Shown here in pieces: positions 35,553 through 46,602 of a DNA stretch of 64,000 bases. The position numbers were made by a program, and so were the translations under genes. The stretch comes from Pseudomonas poae (GTDB taxonomy: Bacteria > Pseudomonadota > Gammaproteobacteria > Pseudomonadales > Pseudomonadaceae). How positions within the stretch are numbered: the first letter of the stretch is position 1; the number at the start of each line of letters is the position of its first letter. The stretch covers positions 2,680,001-2,744,000 of the forward strand of contig CP034537.1 in NCBI GenBank assembly GCA_004000515.1. Direction: 5' to 3'. The notes below the pieces were generated by a model. It was not told where the DNA came from. It worked only from the letters and a program-made list of their open reading frames with translations, and searched no databases.

Positions 35553-36519
35553 TGAAAGCGGCGCACCCGGAAGTTGTAGCAGCTAATCGCGTAAACCCAG
35601 GCGACACCTTGCGCCAGGCCCGCGAAAGCAATGGTTGGTCGCTGGCAGAAGTGGCCCTCAAGCTCAATTTGACCACCACGTCCCTGGCCAATCTGGAAGC
35701 CGGCGCGTTCGATAAGCTGCCTGGGCATACCTTTGCTCGCGGCTATATCCGCGCCTACGCCAAATTGCTGGGCATCGACCAGGCCGTGCTGGTCCAGGAA
35801 TTTGATCAGTTCACCGGTACCGACTCCCAGGGCAGCAATGTCCATGGCTTGGGGCGTATCGAAGAGCCTGTGCGTGTTTCCCACACTATTTTGCGAATTG
35901 TCAGCCTGCTGCTGCTGATCGCCGTGATCGGCGGCGGTTTCGTCTGGTGGCAAGACCAGACCTCCCAGCGCACCAAGGACCTGACCAGCAACGCCATGGA
36001 GCACGTCGAAGTCGAAAGCGCCGACGGCACCACCCAGATTCACCCGCTGGACGAGCCGGAAGACCAAGCCGTTGCCGAAGGCCAGGCCGCGCCAGAAGCG
36101 CCAGCCACCGTAGAACAACCTGCGCCGGAAACTACGCCGTCCACGACCGCTGCGGTACCGGCCACTCCAGCAACTGCCCCGGTAGCCCATGTTCCCGCCG
36201 CACCCGTGCCGGCTCCTGCTCCAGCCGCACCGGCTGCTCCTGCTATTTCTGCGCCTACCACCCCAGCACTCATTGCCGGTGATGGCCGCGTGCAATTACC
36301 TTCATCGCTGACTGCTGGACGCAAGTCACCGATGGCAATGGCAAAGTGCTGTTTAGCGGTCTGAAGCGTAAGGGAGATACGCTCGACCAGGGCGGCAAGC
36401 CTCCTTTGACGCTGCGTCTGGGCTTTGCCCGTGGCGCGTAAGTGGCCTACAACGGCCAGCCTGTGGACGTGGCGCCGTTCACCAGTGGCGAGACTGCTCG
36501 CCTGAAGTTGGGACAATAG
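35549..36519 (+). CDS. rodZ: Cytoskeleton protein RodZ (frame break and in-frame stop)
   Basis: RodZ links MreB to the membrane. The N-terminal helix-turn-helix (TLRQARESNGWSLAEVALKL) is followed by one membrane segment (ILRIVSLLLLIAVIGGGFVWW), a Pro/Ala-rich periplasmic linker, and a C-terminal DUF4115 domain. One T is missing near 36296; the corrected frame reads FTFIADCWTQVTDGNGKVLF. A TAA at 36439-36441 replaces an expected Gln codon 26 codons before the natural end. Joined length is about 323 residues. The stop would remove part of the DUF4115 domain if real. Confidence 0.9.
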
Positions 36520-36521
36520 TC

Positions 36522-37629
36522 ATGCACGGCGAATCTCCAATCAAACGTCGCGTATCGCGCAAGATCTGGGTCGGCTCGGTGCCTGTGGGTGGTGATGCCC
36601 CATCGCAGTACAGAGCATGACCAACAGCGACACCAACGATGTGGCCGCCACTGTCGCCCAGATCAATCGTCTGGAAGCGGCTGGCGTCGACATCGTGCGG
36701 GTATCCGTACCGGACATGGACGCTGCAGAAGCCTTTGGCCGCATCAAGCAACTGGTCAAGGTGCCGTTGGTTGCCGACATTCACTTTGACTACAAGATCG
36801 CCTTGCGCGTCGCTGAACTGGGTGTGGACTGCCTGCGTATCAACCCGGGCAACATCGGTCGCGAAGACCGTGTTCGCGCCGTGGTGGACGCGGCCCGTGA
36901 CCGCGGCATTCCAATCCGTATCGGCGTCAACGCCGGTTCCCTGGAAAAAACCTGCAAAAAAAATACGGCGAACCTACTCCGGCCGCACTGGTTGAGTCGG
37001 CACTGCGCCATGTAGAACATCTTGAACGCCTGAATTTCCAAGACTTCAAGGTCAGCGTAAAGGCTTCCGACGTGTTCATGGCCGTAGAAGCCTACCGCTT
37101 GTTGGCCAAGGAAATCGTGCAGCCGCTGCACCTGGGTATCACAGAAGCCGGCGGTTTACGCTCAGGCACAGTGAAATCTGCGGTGGGTCTCGGTATGCTG
37201 CTCGCCGAAGGGATTGGCGATACTATTCGCATCTCGCTGGCGGCAGACCCCGTAGAGGAAGTGAAGGTCGGTTACGACATTCTCAAATCCCTGCGTTTGC
37301 GTTCCCGTGGTATCAATTTCATCGCCTGCCCGAGCTGCTCGCGGCAGAACTTCGACGTGGTGAAAACCATGAACGATCTGGAATTGCGCCTTGAAGACCT
37401 GCTGGTGCCGCTGGATGTTGCGGTGATCGGTTGTGTGGTCAACGGGCCTGGCGAAGCCAAGGAAGCCCATGTGGGCTTGACTGGCGGTACACCGAACCTG
37501 ATCTACATCGACGGCAAGCCGGCGCAGAAGTTAACGAATGACAATCTGGTGGATGAGCTCGAAAGACTGATCCGCGAGAAAGCGGCCGAGAAGGTCGCGG
37601 CTGACGCAGCGCTGATCGCGCGCGGCTGA
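36522..37629 (+). CDS. ispG: Flavodoxin-dependent (E)-4-hydroxy-3-methylbut-2-enyl-diphosphate synthase (two frame breaks)
   Basis: IspG is the [4Fe-4S] enzyme of step 7 of the MEP isoprenoid pathway. The start [20 protein letters not shown] is clear, as are the cluster cysteines in ACPSCSRQN and [13 protein letters not shown]. One C is missing at about 36598-36601 and one A at about 36944-36950; corrected, the product is about 369 residues. The gene is essential in bacteria without the mevalonate route, so two breaks in one copy argue for base-calling errors. Confidence 0.94.
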
Positions 37630-37652
37630 TTGAACGAATTTAAGGATTTGAT

Positions 37653-38943
37653 GTGAGCAAGTCTCTGCAAGCCATTCGTGGCATGAACGACATCCTGCCG
37701 GAGCAGACGCCGCTGTGGCGTTATTTCGAAGGCACTGTCGCGCGCCTGCTGGATAACTACGGTTACAAGCAGATCCGCATGCCGATCGTCGAGTTCACCG
37801 AGCTGTTCAAGCGCTCCATCGGTGAAGTTACAGACATCGTCGAAAAAGAGATGTACACCTTTGAAGACCGCAACGGCGACTCCCTGACCCTGCGTCCGGA
37901 AGGCACCGCCGCGTGCGTGCGCGCCGTGCTGGAGCATGGCCTCACCGGTGCTGGCCAACCGCAGAAATTGTGGTACATCGGCCCGATGTTCCGCCACGAG
38001 CGCCCCCAGAAAGGCCGCTATCGCCAGTTCCACCAGATCGGCCTGGAAGTGTTCAACATCGACGGTCCGGATATCGACGCCGAACTGATCGTGCTGACCT
38101 GGCGCCTGTGGGGCCTGCTGGGCATCCGCAACGCGGTCAAGCTTGAGCTCAACAGCCTGGGCACCAGCGAATCTCGCGGCCGCTACAAGGTAGCCCTGGT
38201 CGAGTACCTGTCGGCCCACCTCGACAAATTGGACGAAGACAGCCAGCGCCGTCTGAAAACCAACCCGTTGCGTGTACTGGATACCAAGAACGCCGACACT
38301 CAGGCCGTCCTGGTCAACGCGCCGAAAATGGCCGATTACCTGGACGACGAATCGCGCATTCACTTCGAAGGCCTCAAGGCTCGTCTGGATGCGGCCGGTA
38401 TTCCGTTCGTGATCAACACCAAGCTGGTGCGCGGTCTCGATTACTACAGCAAGACTGTGTTCGAGTGGGTCACCGACAAACTTGGTGCCCAGGGCACTGT
38501 GTGCGCCGGGGGGCGCTACGACGGCCTGGTCGAACAGATGGGCGGCAAGCCGACCACCGGCGTAGGTTTTGCCATGGGTATCGAGCGGCTGATCCTGCTG
38601 CTGGAAACCCTGGAGCAAGTCCCGGAAGAAATTTCCCGTCAGGTCGATGTGTACCTCTGCGCCTTTGGCGAGGCCGCCGAACTGGCAGCCTTGGCCCTCA
38701 GCGAAAAAAGTACGTGATGAGTTGCCGAACCTGCGCCTGCAGGTCAATGCCGGCGCCGGCAGTTTCAAGAGCCAGTTCAAGAAGGCCGACAAGAGCGGTG
38801 CGCTGTACGCACTGATCCTCGGCGATGACGAACTGGCCCAGCAAGTGATAGGTTTCAAACCCCTGCGTGGCCAGGGCGAGCAACAGAACATTGCCTTTGA
38901 TGCGCTCGCTGCGCACTTGGCCACCTGCGTCGTGCAGGGTTGA
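37653..38943 (+). CDS. hisS: Histidyl-tRNA synthetase (one frame break)
   Basis: A class II synthetase charging tRNA-His. GTG at 37653 gives [20 protein letters not shown]. Motif 2 is in [19 protein letters not shown] and the His-specific loops [15 protein letters not shown] and [13 protein letters not shown] follow. A run of six A at 38704-38709, one too many, breaks the frame in the anticodon-binding domain; corrected it continues [20 protein letters not shown] to 38943, about 429 residues. Being essential, this is probably not a real mutation. Confidence 0.95.
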
Positions 38944-38984
38944 AGCTGTCGAACAGCCGAATTTAGCGATTAAGGAGTATTGGG

Positions 38985-39626
38985 GTGTCGAGTACTGATG
39001 ATGAGCAGTTGGCCGAGTTCAAGGACTGGTGGCAGCGTAACGGCAAACCCCTGGTTACCGGCGGCCTGCTGGCTTTAGTGGTGGTGTTCGGCTGGCAAGC
39101 CTGGCACAAGTATCAGGCCAACCAATCCCAGGGCGCCTCGATCCTGTATCAGCAATTGCTGGAAACCACGCTGACCCCGGACGGCAAGCCTGATCCTGCT
39201 CAGGTCGCAGACCTGGCCGGCAAGCTGAAAAACGAATTCGGCGGTAGCACCTACGCCCAATACGGCAGCCTGTTCGTCGCGAAAGTCGCGGTCGATACCG
39301 GCAAGCTGGATGACGCCGCTGCGGAACTGAAGGCTATCGCCGACAAGCCGACCAACCCAACCCTGGGTGAAATCGCACGTCAGCGCCTGGCTCAGGTACT
39401 CGCCGCACAGAACAAGGCTGACGAGGCACTCAAACTGCTCGACGGCGATGCTGACAAGGCATTTGTAGCCACTCGCGAAGAGCTCAAGGGCGACCTGTTG
39501 GTCCAATTGGGTCGTACCGACGAAGCCAATGCTGCGTACCAAAAAGCCAAGGCGGCGCTGTCTGATGAAGCGGCGGTCGGTGGCTTACAAATCAAGCTGG
39601 ACGACTTGGCCAAAGGGGATGCGTGA
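38985..39626 (+). CDS. yfgM: YfgM family TPR protein
   Basis: A 213-residue membrane-anchored TPR protein; one helix (GGLLALVVVFGWQAWHKY) after a short cytoplasmic N-terminus, with the TPR part in the periplasm. In E. coli YfgM works with PpiD at the SecYEG exit. The start is GTG at 38985. It lies between hisS and bamB, its conserved place. Confidence 0.92.
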   Translation: MSSTDDEQLAEFKDWWQRNGKPLVTGGLLALVVVFGWQAWHKYQANQSQGASILYQQLLETTLTPDGKPDPAQVADLAGKLKNEFGGSTYAQYGSLFVAKVAVDTGKLDDAAAELKAIADKPTNPTLGEIARQRLAQVLAAQNKADEALKLLDGDADKAFVATREELKGDLLVQLGRTDEANAAYQKAKAALSDEAAVGGLQIKLDDLAKGDA

Positions 39627-39627
39627 C

Positions 39628-40769
39628 GTGATCCGTTGGAAACATGCAGCATTGCTGGCTCTGGCCGTTCTGGCCGCGGGTTGCAGCAGCAACAGTAAAA
39701 AGAACTGCCTCCTGCGGAGCTGACCAGCTTCAAGGAAGAAGTGGTCCTGCAGAAGCAGTGGAGCCGCTCCATCGGTGATGGTCAGGGCGACCTCTACAAT
39801 CTGTTGCAGCCGGCTATCGACGGCGACAACATCGTGGCTACTGACTCCACTGGCGTGATCGTTGCCATGGATCGCATGAACGGCGACGTCAAGTGGAAGA
39901 AAGACCTGGAACTGCCGGTTTCCGGTGGTGTGGGTGTCGGTTATGGCCTGGTGCTGATCGGTACGCTCAAGGGCGAAGTCGTGGCACTGGACTCCAGCAC
40001 CGGTGAGGAAAAATGGCGCGCTCGCGTGACCAGTGAAGTCCTCGCAGCACCTGCTACCAACGGCGATGTTGTCGTTGTGCAGACGCAGGATGACCGCCTG
40101 ATCGGCCTCGATGCCAGCACCGGCAACCAGCGTTGGCTGTACGACAACACCCCGGCGGTGCTGACCTTGCGCGGTACCAGTGGTCCGATTGTGACCAACA
40201 ATCTGGCCGTTGCAGGTCTGTCGACCGGTAAAGTGGTCGCCCTCGATACCCAGAACGGCGTGCCGGCCTGGGAAACCCGTGTGGCTATCCCGCAAGGTCG
40301 TTCCGAACTGGACCGCGTAGTGGACATCGACGGCGGCCTGCTGCTGTCCGGTGAAACCATCTACGTTGCCACTTACCAGGGCCGTGTAGCGGCACTGGAC
40401 CTGCAGAGTGGCCGTGTGAACTGGCAGCGCGATGCTTCCAGCTACGCCGGTGTCGCCCAAGGGTTTGGCAGCGTCTACGTAAGCCTGGCGTCCGGCACCG
40501 TTGAAAGTGTCGACGAGCGTTCCACCACTGCACTGTGGAGCAACGACTCCCTGGCTCGCCGTCAGCTGTCGGCACCGGAAGTGTTCTCCAGCTACGTAGC
40601 GGTGGGCGACTTCGAAGGCTACCTGCATCTGCTGAGCCAGGTAGACGGTCGCTTTGTCGGTCGCGAACGTATCGACAGCGACGGCCTGCGCGCTCGTCCG
40701 CTGGTCGTGGGTAACATGCTTTATGTGTTTGGCAACAGCGGCAAGCTGGAAGCCCTGACCATCAAGTAA
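39628..40769 (+). CDS. bamB: Outer membrane assembly lipoprotein BamB (one frame break)
   Basis: A lipoprotein of the BAM complex that folds outer membrane proteins. GTG 39628 starts a signal peptide with lipobox LAAGC. One A is missing from the run at 39697-39701; corrected it reads NSKKELPPAELTSFKEEVVL. The rest is an eight-bladed PQQ-type propeller with repeats such as VALDSSTGEEKWRA and IGLDASTGNQRWLY. Joined length is about 380 residues. Confidence 0.94.
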
Positions 40770-40797
40770 GAACTATGCTTGGGGTAACACCCAGGCG

Positions 40798-40830
40798 GCC
40801 CCGCTTCGGCGGGGCATGCGGCATTTGATT
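40798..40830 (+). terminator. Hairpin between bamB and der
   Basis: A GC-rich stem gccccgc / gcggggc with loop ttcg follows bamB by about 30 bp. The U-run is poor, so it may only be a weak terminator. Confidence 0.5.
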
Positions 40831-40903
40831 ATGCTGCCCCGAGCACCAGCCGCTGCCCTGCAGCGGCTTTTGTATTTTCTGAAATAACGAAGTGGAGAGC
40901 CGC

Positions 40904-42368
40904 ATGGTTCCCGTAATCGCCCTGGTGGGCCGACCTAACGTCGGCAAGTCCACCTTGTTCAACCGCCTGACCAGGACTCGCGACGCCATCGTCGGCGACT
41001 TGTCCGGTCTGACCCGTGATCGCCAATACGGTGAGGCAAAGTGGCAAGGGCGCTCCTACATTATTGTCGACACCGGTGGTATCTCCGGTGACGAGCATGG
41101 CATGGACGAAAAGATGGCCGAGCAGTCGCTGCTCGCCATTGAAGAAGCCGATGTCGTGTTGTTCCTGGTGGACGCCCGTGCGGGCTACACCGCCGCCGAC
41201 CAGATGATTGGCGAGCACCTGCGCAAGCGCAACAAGCGTTCCTATTTGATCGCCAACAAGATCGATAATATCGATCCTGAGCAGGCCCGTGCCGAATTCA
41301 GCCCGATGGGCCTGGGCGACGCGATCCCGATCGCCGGTGCCCACGGTCGCGGTATCACTCAGATGCTGGAAGTCGCCCTGCGCGATTTCCCTAAGGATGA
41401 TGCTGAGGAAGAAGAGGGCGAAGAGGAAATTGTCGCCGAAGGTGAGGAAGCCAAGCGCATTCCTGGCCCGAGCGAAAAAGACGGTATCAAGATCGCCATT
41501 ATCGGCCGTCCGAACGTCGGCAAGTCGACCTTGGTCAACCGTATGCTCGGTGAAGACCGCGTCATCGTGTACGACCAGCCCGGCACCACCCGCGACAGTA
41601 TTTACATCCCGTTTGAGCGTAACGACGAGAAGTACACACTGATTGACACCGCCGGTGTGCGCAAGCGCGGCAAGATCCACGAGGAAGTTGAAAAGTTCTC
41701 GGTGGTCAAGACCCTGCAAGCGATCAAAGACGCCAACGTGGTGATCTTCGTGATGGACGCCCGCGAAGGCGTGGTGGACCACGACCTCAACCTGCTGGGC
41801 TTTGCCCTGGAGGCCGGTCGGGCACTGGTCATCGCGATCAACAAGTGGGACGGCATGACGCCGAGCGAGCGCGATTTCGTCAAGATCGAGCTGCAGCGTC
41901 GCCTGTTCTTCGTCGAGTTCGCTGATATCCACTTTATCTCGGCACTACGGTGGCGTGGGCAACCTCTACGCGTCCGTACAGAACTCGTTCAAGTCCGCGG
42001 TGACCCGCTGGCCGACCAACCGCCTGACCCAGATCCTGGAAGACGCTGTTGGCGAGCACGCACCGCCGATGGTCAACAACCGCCGGATCAAGCTGCGTTA
42101 CGCCCACTTGGGTGGTGCCAACCCGCCGATTATCGTGATCCACGGTAACCAGATCGAGAAGGTGCCGAAGTCCTACGTGCGTTACCTGGAAAACACCTAT
42201 CGCCGTGTCTTGAAACTGGTCGGTACGCCGATCCGTATTGAGTTCAAGGGCGGTGAGAACCCGTACGAAGGCAACAAGAACACATTGACTGACCGTCAGG
42301 TGAACAAGAAGCGTCGTTTGATGACTCACCACAAGAAGGCCGATAAGAAGCGCCGCGATAAGAAATAA
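40904..42368 (+). CDS. der: GTPase Der (one frame break)
   Basis: A double-GTPase needed for 50S ribosome assembly. The first G domain starts [19 protein letters not shown] and the second [18 protein letters not shown], separated by a very acidic linker (EEEEGEEE). Around 41945 the frame changes; compared with other Der proteins, a few bases are missing in the segment that should read SALHG.GVGNLY. The C-terminal KH-like domain ends in a Lys-rich tail ([10 protein letters not shown]). Start ATG 40904. Essential in most bacteria. Confidence 0.95.
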
Positions 42369-42402
42369 CAGCCGCTTCAAGTTGTAAGCTACAAGCTGCA
42401 AG

Positions 42403-42429
42403 AAAGGGCTCCTTTGGAGCCCTTTTTTG
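42403..42429 (+). terminator. Terminator behind der
   Basis: Stem aaagggctcc / ggagcccttt followed by a T run, 35 bases after the der stop. Flanking it are two imperfect inverted copies of a cttcaagttgtaagctacaa-like sequence (42376-42396 and 42456-42482). Confidence 0.9.
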
Positions 42430-42504
42430 TGCGCGGTAGTTTGTCGCTTGACCTGCTTGCAGCTTGCAGCTTAAAACTTGAGGCTCACCTGCAGGGGCCT
42501 TTTG

Positions 42505-43651
42505 ATGATCACCAGCAAGCTGCCGAATGTCGGCACGACCATTTTCACCACGATGTCGCAACTTGCCGCCGAGACTGGCGCGCTCAACCTGTCCCAGGGT
42601 TTCCCGGACTTCAATGGCCCCCAAGGCTTGCTCGATGCGGTGGGCAAGCACGTCGCCAGCGGGCACAACCAATATTCGCCGATGACCGGCCTGCCGGCCC
42701 TGCGTCAGCAGGTGGCAGCCAAGATCGCCCGCAGCTATGGTGCGACGGTCAACGCCGATAGCGAAGTGACCATCACCCCAGGCGCCACTGCCGCGATCTT
42801 CTGTGCGATCCAGGCCGTGATCCGCAGTGGCGATGAAGTCATCGTGTTCGACCCAAGCTACGATAGCTACGAGCCGTCGGTCGAGTTGGCCGGTGGGCGT
42901 TGCGTGCACGTGCAGTTGAGCCTGCAAGGCTTTGCATTGGACTTTGAGCAGATCAAAGCCGCGCTATCACCGCGCACACGCATGATCATCCTCAACACCC
43001 CACAACCCCACAGGCGCCTTGATCAGCCGCGCCGAATTGGACCAGTTGGCCGAGTTGATCCGCGACCGTGATATCTACGTGGTCAGCGATGAAGTCTACG
43101 AGCACCTGGTCTTCGACGGCGTGCCCCACGTCAGCGTGCTGGCCCACGAAGAACTGTATCAACGCGCGTTCGTCGTCAGCTCCTTTGGCAAGACTTACCA
43201 CGTCACTGGCTGGAAAACCGGCTACGTGGTTGCGCCACCGGCCCTTACTGCCGAGCTCCGCAAGGTGCACCAATACGTCAACTTTTGCGGTGTGACGCCG
43301 TTGCAATTCGCCTTGGCCGACTTCATGGCCGAACACCCAGAGCATGTGGATGAGTTGCCGGCCTTCTACCAGGCCAAGCGTGACCTGTTCTGCGACCTGC
43401 TGGCACCGTCGCGTTTCAGCTTTACCCGTGTGACCGGCACTTACTTCCAACTGGTGGATTACTCACAGATTCGCCCGGACCTGGATGACGTGGCCATGTC
43501 CCTGTGGATGACCCGCGAACACGGCGTGGCGACCATTCCTGTTTCGGTGTTCTACCAGACCCCACCCCAAGGCCAGCGCCTGGTGCGCCTGTGCTTTGCC
43601 AAACGCGAGGAGACGCTGCAACAAGCAGCTGAAAAACTATGCGTGATCTGA
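42505..43651 (+). CDS. Methionine/aromatic-type PLP aminotransferase (one frame break)
   Basis: A class I aminotransferase of the YbdL/KAT group, which transaminates methionine or aromatic keto acids with glutamine-type donors. ATG 42505 opens MITSKLPNVGTTIFTTMSQL. The PLP-lysine motif is SSFGKTYHVTGWK and the conserved DEVYEHLVFDG precedes it. Two bases of a CA repeat are missing at about 43001 in the segment that should read NTPHNPTGALIS; corrected length is about 382 residues. It overlaps the following omega-amidase gene by 13 bases, and together they fit a transaminase/omega-amidase pair. Confidence 0.9.
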
Positions 43652-44430
43652 GTGCGCTGCCAAACCTGAACATCGCTCTGGTCCAGACCAGTCTGGCCTG
43701 GCACGACCGCCAGGCTAACCTTGAGCATTTTGAACTGCTGTTGGAGCAGGCCAAGGGCGCCGATCTGATTGTACTGCCGGAGATGTTTACCACCGGTTTC
43801 TCCATGGAGTCGGCCACCCTTGCCGAGCCGGAACACGGTCCGACTCATCACTGGCTCAAGGCTCAAGCCGCCAAGTACAACGCGGTGATCACCGGCAGCG
43901 TGATCATCCAGGCCGCCGACGGCAGCCATCGCAACCGCCTGCTGTGGGCGCGGCCTGATGGCGAGGTGTTGCACTACGATAAGCGCCACCTGTTCCGCAT
44001 GGCTGGTGAACATAATCACTACACGCCGGGCGAGCGCCAGGTGCAGTTCGAATTGAAGGGGTGGCGCATACGCCCGCTGATTTGCTACGACCTGCGCTTC
44101 CCGGTGTGGAGCCGTGATGCCCAAGACACCGACCTGCTGCTGTACACCGCCAACTGGCCCGGTGCACGGCGCCTGCACTGGAACCGCCTGCTGCCGGCGC
44201 GGGCCATCGAGAATCTGTGTTACGTGGCCGCGGTGAACCGGGTTGGCACGGACGGCAAGGGCTTTGCCTACACCGGTGACAGCCAGGTGCTGGACTTTCA
44301 GGGTGAGACGTTGCTGAGTGCAGGGGAGGCGGACGGGGTGTTTCAGGTGTGCCTGGATGCGACGGAGTTGGCGGCGTATCGCACGCGGTTTCCGGCGAAT
44401 CTGGATGCCGATACTTTTCAGTTTGTCTGA
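43639..44430 (+). CDS. Omega-amidase / carbon-nitrogen hydrolase (YafV/Nit2 type)
   Basis: A nitrilase-superfamily amidohydrolase, 263 residues. The catalytic triad is visible as Glu in LIVLPEMFTTGF, Lys in HYDKRHLFRMAGE and Cys in PLICYDLRFPVWSR. The family hydrolyses alpha-ketoglutaramate or alpha-ketosuccinamate made when glutamine or asparagine donates its amino group. The overlap with the aminotransferase gene supports that role. Confidence 0.92.
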   Translation: MRDLSALPNLNIALVQTSLAWHDRQANLEHFELLLEQAKGADLIVLPEMFTTGFSMESATLAEPEHGPTHHWLKAQAAKYNAVITGSVIIQAADGSHRNRLLWARPDGEVLHYDKRHLFRMAGEHNHYTPGERQVQFELKGWRIRPLICYDLRFPVWSRDAQDTDLLLYTANWPGARRLHWNRLLPARAIENLCYVAAVNRVGTDGKGFAYTGDSQVLDFQGETLLSAGEADGVFQVCLDATELAAYRTRFPANLDADTFQFV

Positions 44431-44435
44431 CAGAC

Positions 44436-44522
44436 TGCATTCGCAAACAAGCCCGCTCCCACATTCGACCGCATTCTGTCTGTAGGAATGCGGCCGAATG
44501 TGGGAGCGGGCTTGCTCGCGAA
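44436..44522. repeat. Inverted REP pair
   Basis: Inverted copies of gcattcgc..caagcccgctcccacatt and aatgtgggagcgggcttgctcgcg surround a 25-bp spacer between two convergent genes. Confidence 0.85.
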
Positions 44523-44552
44523 GAGGCCAGAACTATCACCACACCCCTCAAT

Positions 44553-44586
44553 AAAAAGGCCCCTGGACTCGCACCCAGGGGCCTTT
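44553..44586 (-). terminator. Terminator of leuA
   Basis: A stem of aggcccctgg and ccaggggcct with A and T runs on the two sides, 17 bases after the leuA stop codon on the minus strand. Confidence 0.9.
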
Positions 44587-44602
44587 AGCATTTCAGCAGT
44601 AG

Positions 44603-46281
44603 TTAGGCTGCTTTGGCTTCCTGCTGGCTCAGCGAGCGATTCAGCGCGCTGAACAGTGCCTTGAAGCTGGCAGTAGTGATGTTTTCATCAATACCCACAC
44701 CATGCACCGGACGCTCACCGTTCACGCGCAGCTCAATGTAGGCCGCTGCCTTGGCGTTGGTGCCCGCGCCAATCGCATGTTCGTTGTAGTCCATGATCTC
44801 CACGCCAATCGGCAGGCCGGCCACCAGGGCCTCCAGTGCACCGTTGCCTTTGCCTTTCCAGTGCAGGTTGGTTTCGCCCTGGCCCTTGCCAGAGACTTCA
44901 ACCTCGACAAAGCTGTTGCCGTTCTCTTCCTGCAAACGATGGCTGACCAGCGCGTACGGGGTGTTGGCTTGCAGGTATTCACGCTGCAGCAAGGCGTAGA
45001 TCTGCGGTGCGGTCATCTCAAGGCCGACGCGATCGGTTTCAGCCTGTACCACCTGGCTGAATTCGATCTGCATGCGGCGTGGCAAGCTGATGTCGTATTC
45101 CTGCTCCAGCAGATAGGCAATACCGCCTTTGCCGGACTGGCTGTTCACACGGATTACCGCTTCGTAGCTGCGACCGATGTCGGCCGGGTCGATCGGCAGG
45201 TACGGCACTTCCCACAGGGCGTCGTCTTTCTGCTGGGAGAAACCCTTGCGGATCGCATCCTGGTGGGAGCCGGAGAACGCGGTGTGCACCAGGTCGCCCA
45301 CATACGGGTGACGTGGATGAACCTGGATCTGGTTGCACTCCTCGACGACCTTGCGCACGCCGTCAATGTCGGAGAAGTCCAGTTGCGGGTCCAGGCCCTG
45401 GGTGTACATGTTCAGTGCCACGGTCACGAGGTCGACGTTACCGGTACGCTCGCCGTTGCCGAACAGGCAGCCTTCGACACGGTCCGCACCGGCCATCAGG
45501 CCCAGCTCGGTAGCTGCCACACCAGTACCACGGTCGTTGTGGGTGTGCAGACTGATGATCACGCTGTCGCGACGGTTGATATGGCGACCGAACCATTCGA
45601 TCTGGTCGGCATAGATATTCGGCGTGGCGCACTCAACGGTGGCTGGCAGGTTGAGGATCATCTTGTGCTCAGGCGTCGGGTTCCAAACCTCGATCACTGC
45701 GTCACAGACTTCCTTGGCGAACTCCAACTCAGTGGCGCTGAAGGTCTCAGGAGAGTATTCGAAGGTCCACTGGGTTTCCGGCTGCTGGGCAGCATATTTG
45801 ACGAACAGCTTGGCCGCGTTGACCGCGATGGCCTTGATGCCGTCCTTGTCCTGATTGAATACGATGCGGCGGAAGGACGGCGACGTCGCGTTGTACAGGT
45901 GCACGATGGCTTTCTTGGCACCGCGCAGGGATTCGAATGTGCGCGCGATCAGGTCTTCGCGGCCCTGGGTCAGCACCTGGATGGTGGTGTCCTCGGGGAT
46001 GTGACCGTCTTCGATCAGCGTACGTACAAAGTCGAAGTCGGTTTGCGATGCCGCCGGGAACGACGCTTCGATTTCCTTCACGCCCACGGCGACCAGCGTC
46101 TTCCAGAAACGCAGTTTTTCACCGCATCCATTGGCTCGATCAGCGACTGGTTGCCATCACGCAGGTCGGAGCTGCACCAGATAGGCGCGGTGGTGATGGT
46201 TTTCGAAGGCCAGGTGCGATCCGGGATATCGATGGTCGGGAACGCGCGGTACTTCGAAGACGGGTCTTTGAGCATGCTCAT
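44603..46281 (-). CDS. leuA: 2-isopropylmalate synthase (one frame break)
   Basis: It condenses acetyl-CoA with 2-ketoisovalerate, the first committed step of leucine synthesis. The start [20 protein letters not shown] leads to the metal/substrate motif [12 protein letters not shown]; further on are [14 protein letters not shown] and [12 protein letters not shown], and a C-terminal LeuA regulatory domain ends at 44603. One A is missing at about 46114-46118 (AVKK instead of AVKN). The joined product is about 559 residues, the long LeuA form typical of pseudomonads. A leucine-rich short reading frame lies upstream. Confidence 0.95.
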
Positions 46282-46283
46282 CG

Positions 46284-46602
46284 GGAAATCCTTTGTTTTG
46301 GGGCCGAAAAGAGGCGGCCTGCCGTGGAACTATTGTTGGGGATAAAACGGGGACGAGGCAGATCGATTCAGCCTGGCAGTCGTGCGCTGACGAGGCACAG
46401 GCTGCGGTGCTGGCGAAGCTGAATGAGGGTGTGAGAGGTTTTCATAAGCCCAACCCTAACCGCCGGGGTGAAAGATGGCAAGCTGTCGAGAAAAATTGAG
46501 AGAAGTTCTGCTGTGTGCGTATTAAACGAGATTTTATGCTTAGAGATAAGTGCTGGGTTGGTTTTAATTGCGCGCCCATTATCGAGCGCGCAATCGAGCG
46601 CA
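46284..46602 (-). promoter_or_regulatory. leuA leader region
   Basis: A 319-bp stretch between the M23 peptidase end and leuA. On the minus strand it contains a 25-codon frame (46368-46445) and dyads around 46300-46330 (ggccg / cggcc) just before the leuA start. No complete rho-independent terminator with a U-run is seen, so attenuation, if any, is not of the simple terminator type. Confidence 0.5.
46368..46445 (-). CDS. Possible leuA leader peptide, 25 residues
   Basis: The frame starts ATG at 46445 and ends TGA at 46368-46370, 87 bases before leuA. The peptide opens MKTSHTLIQLRQHRSL and ends LCLVSARLPG. Five of 25 codons are leucine, and a stem (cagcctg / caggctg) overlaps its 3' half. These are features expected of a translation-sensing leader. 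The ribosome binding site is only moderate (aggg) and the leucines are not consecutive, so the call is tentative. Confidence 0.5.
   Translation of the reverse strand: MKTSHTLIQLRQHRSLCLVSARLPG

Noticed and set aside
36522..42368. ispG, hisS and der as genuine pseudogenes
   Set aside because: These are normally essential single-copy genes, and the breaks follow an error-like pattern at short runs.
44702..46345. A 547-codon frame opposite leuA, and similar long frames opposite guaA, guaB, treC, secD and hisS
   Set aside because: All lie antisense to intact conserved genes and show no domain or ribosome binding site.
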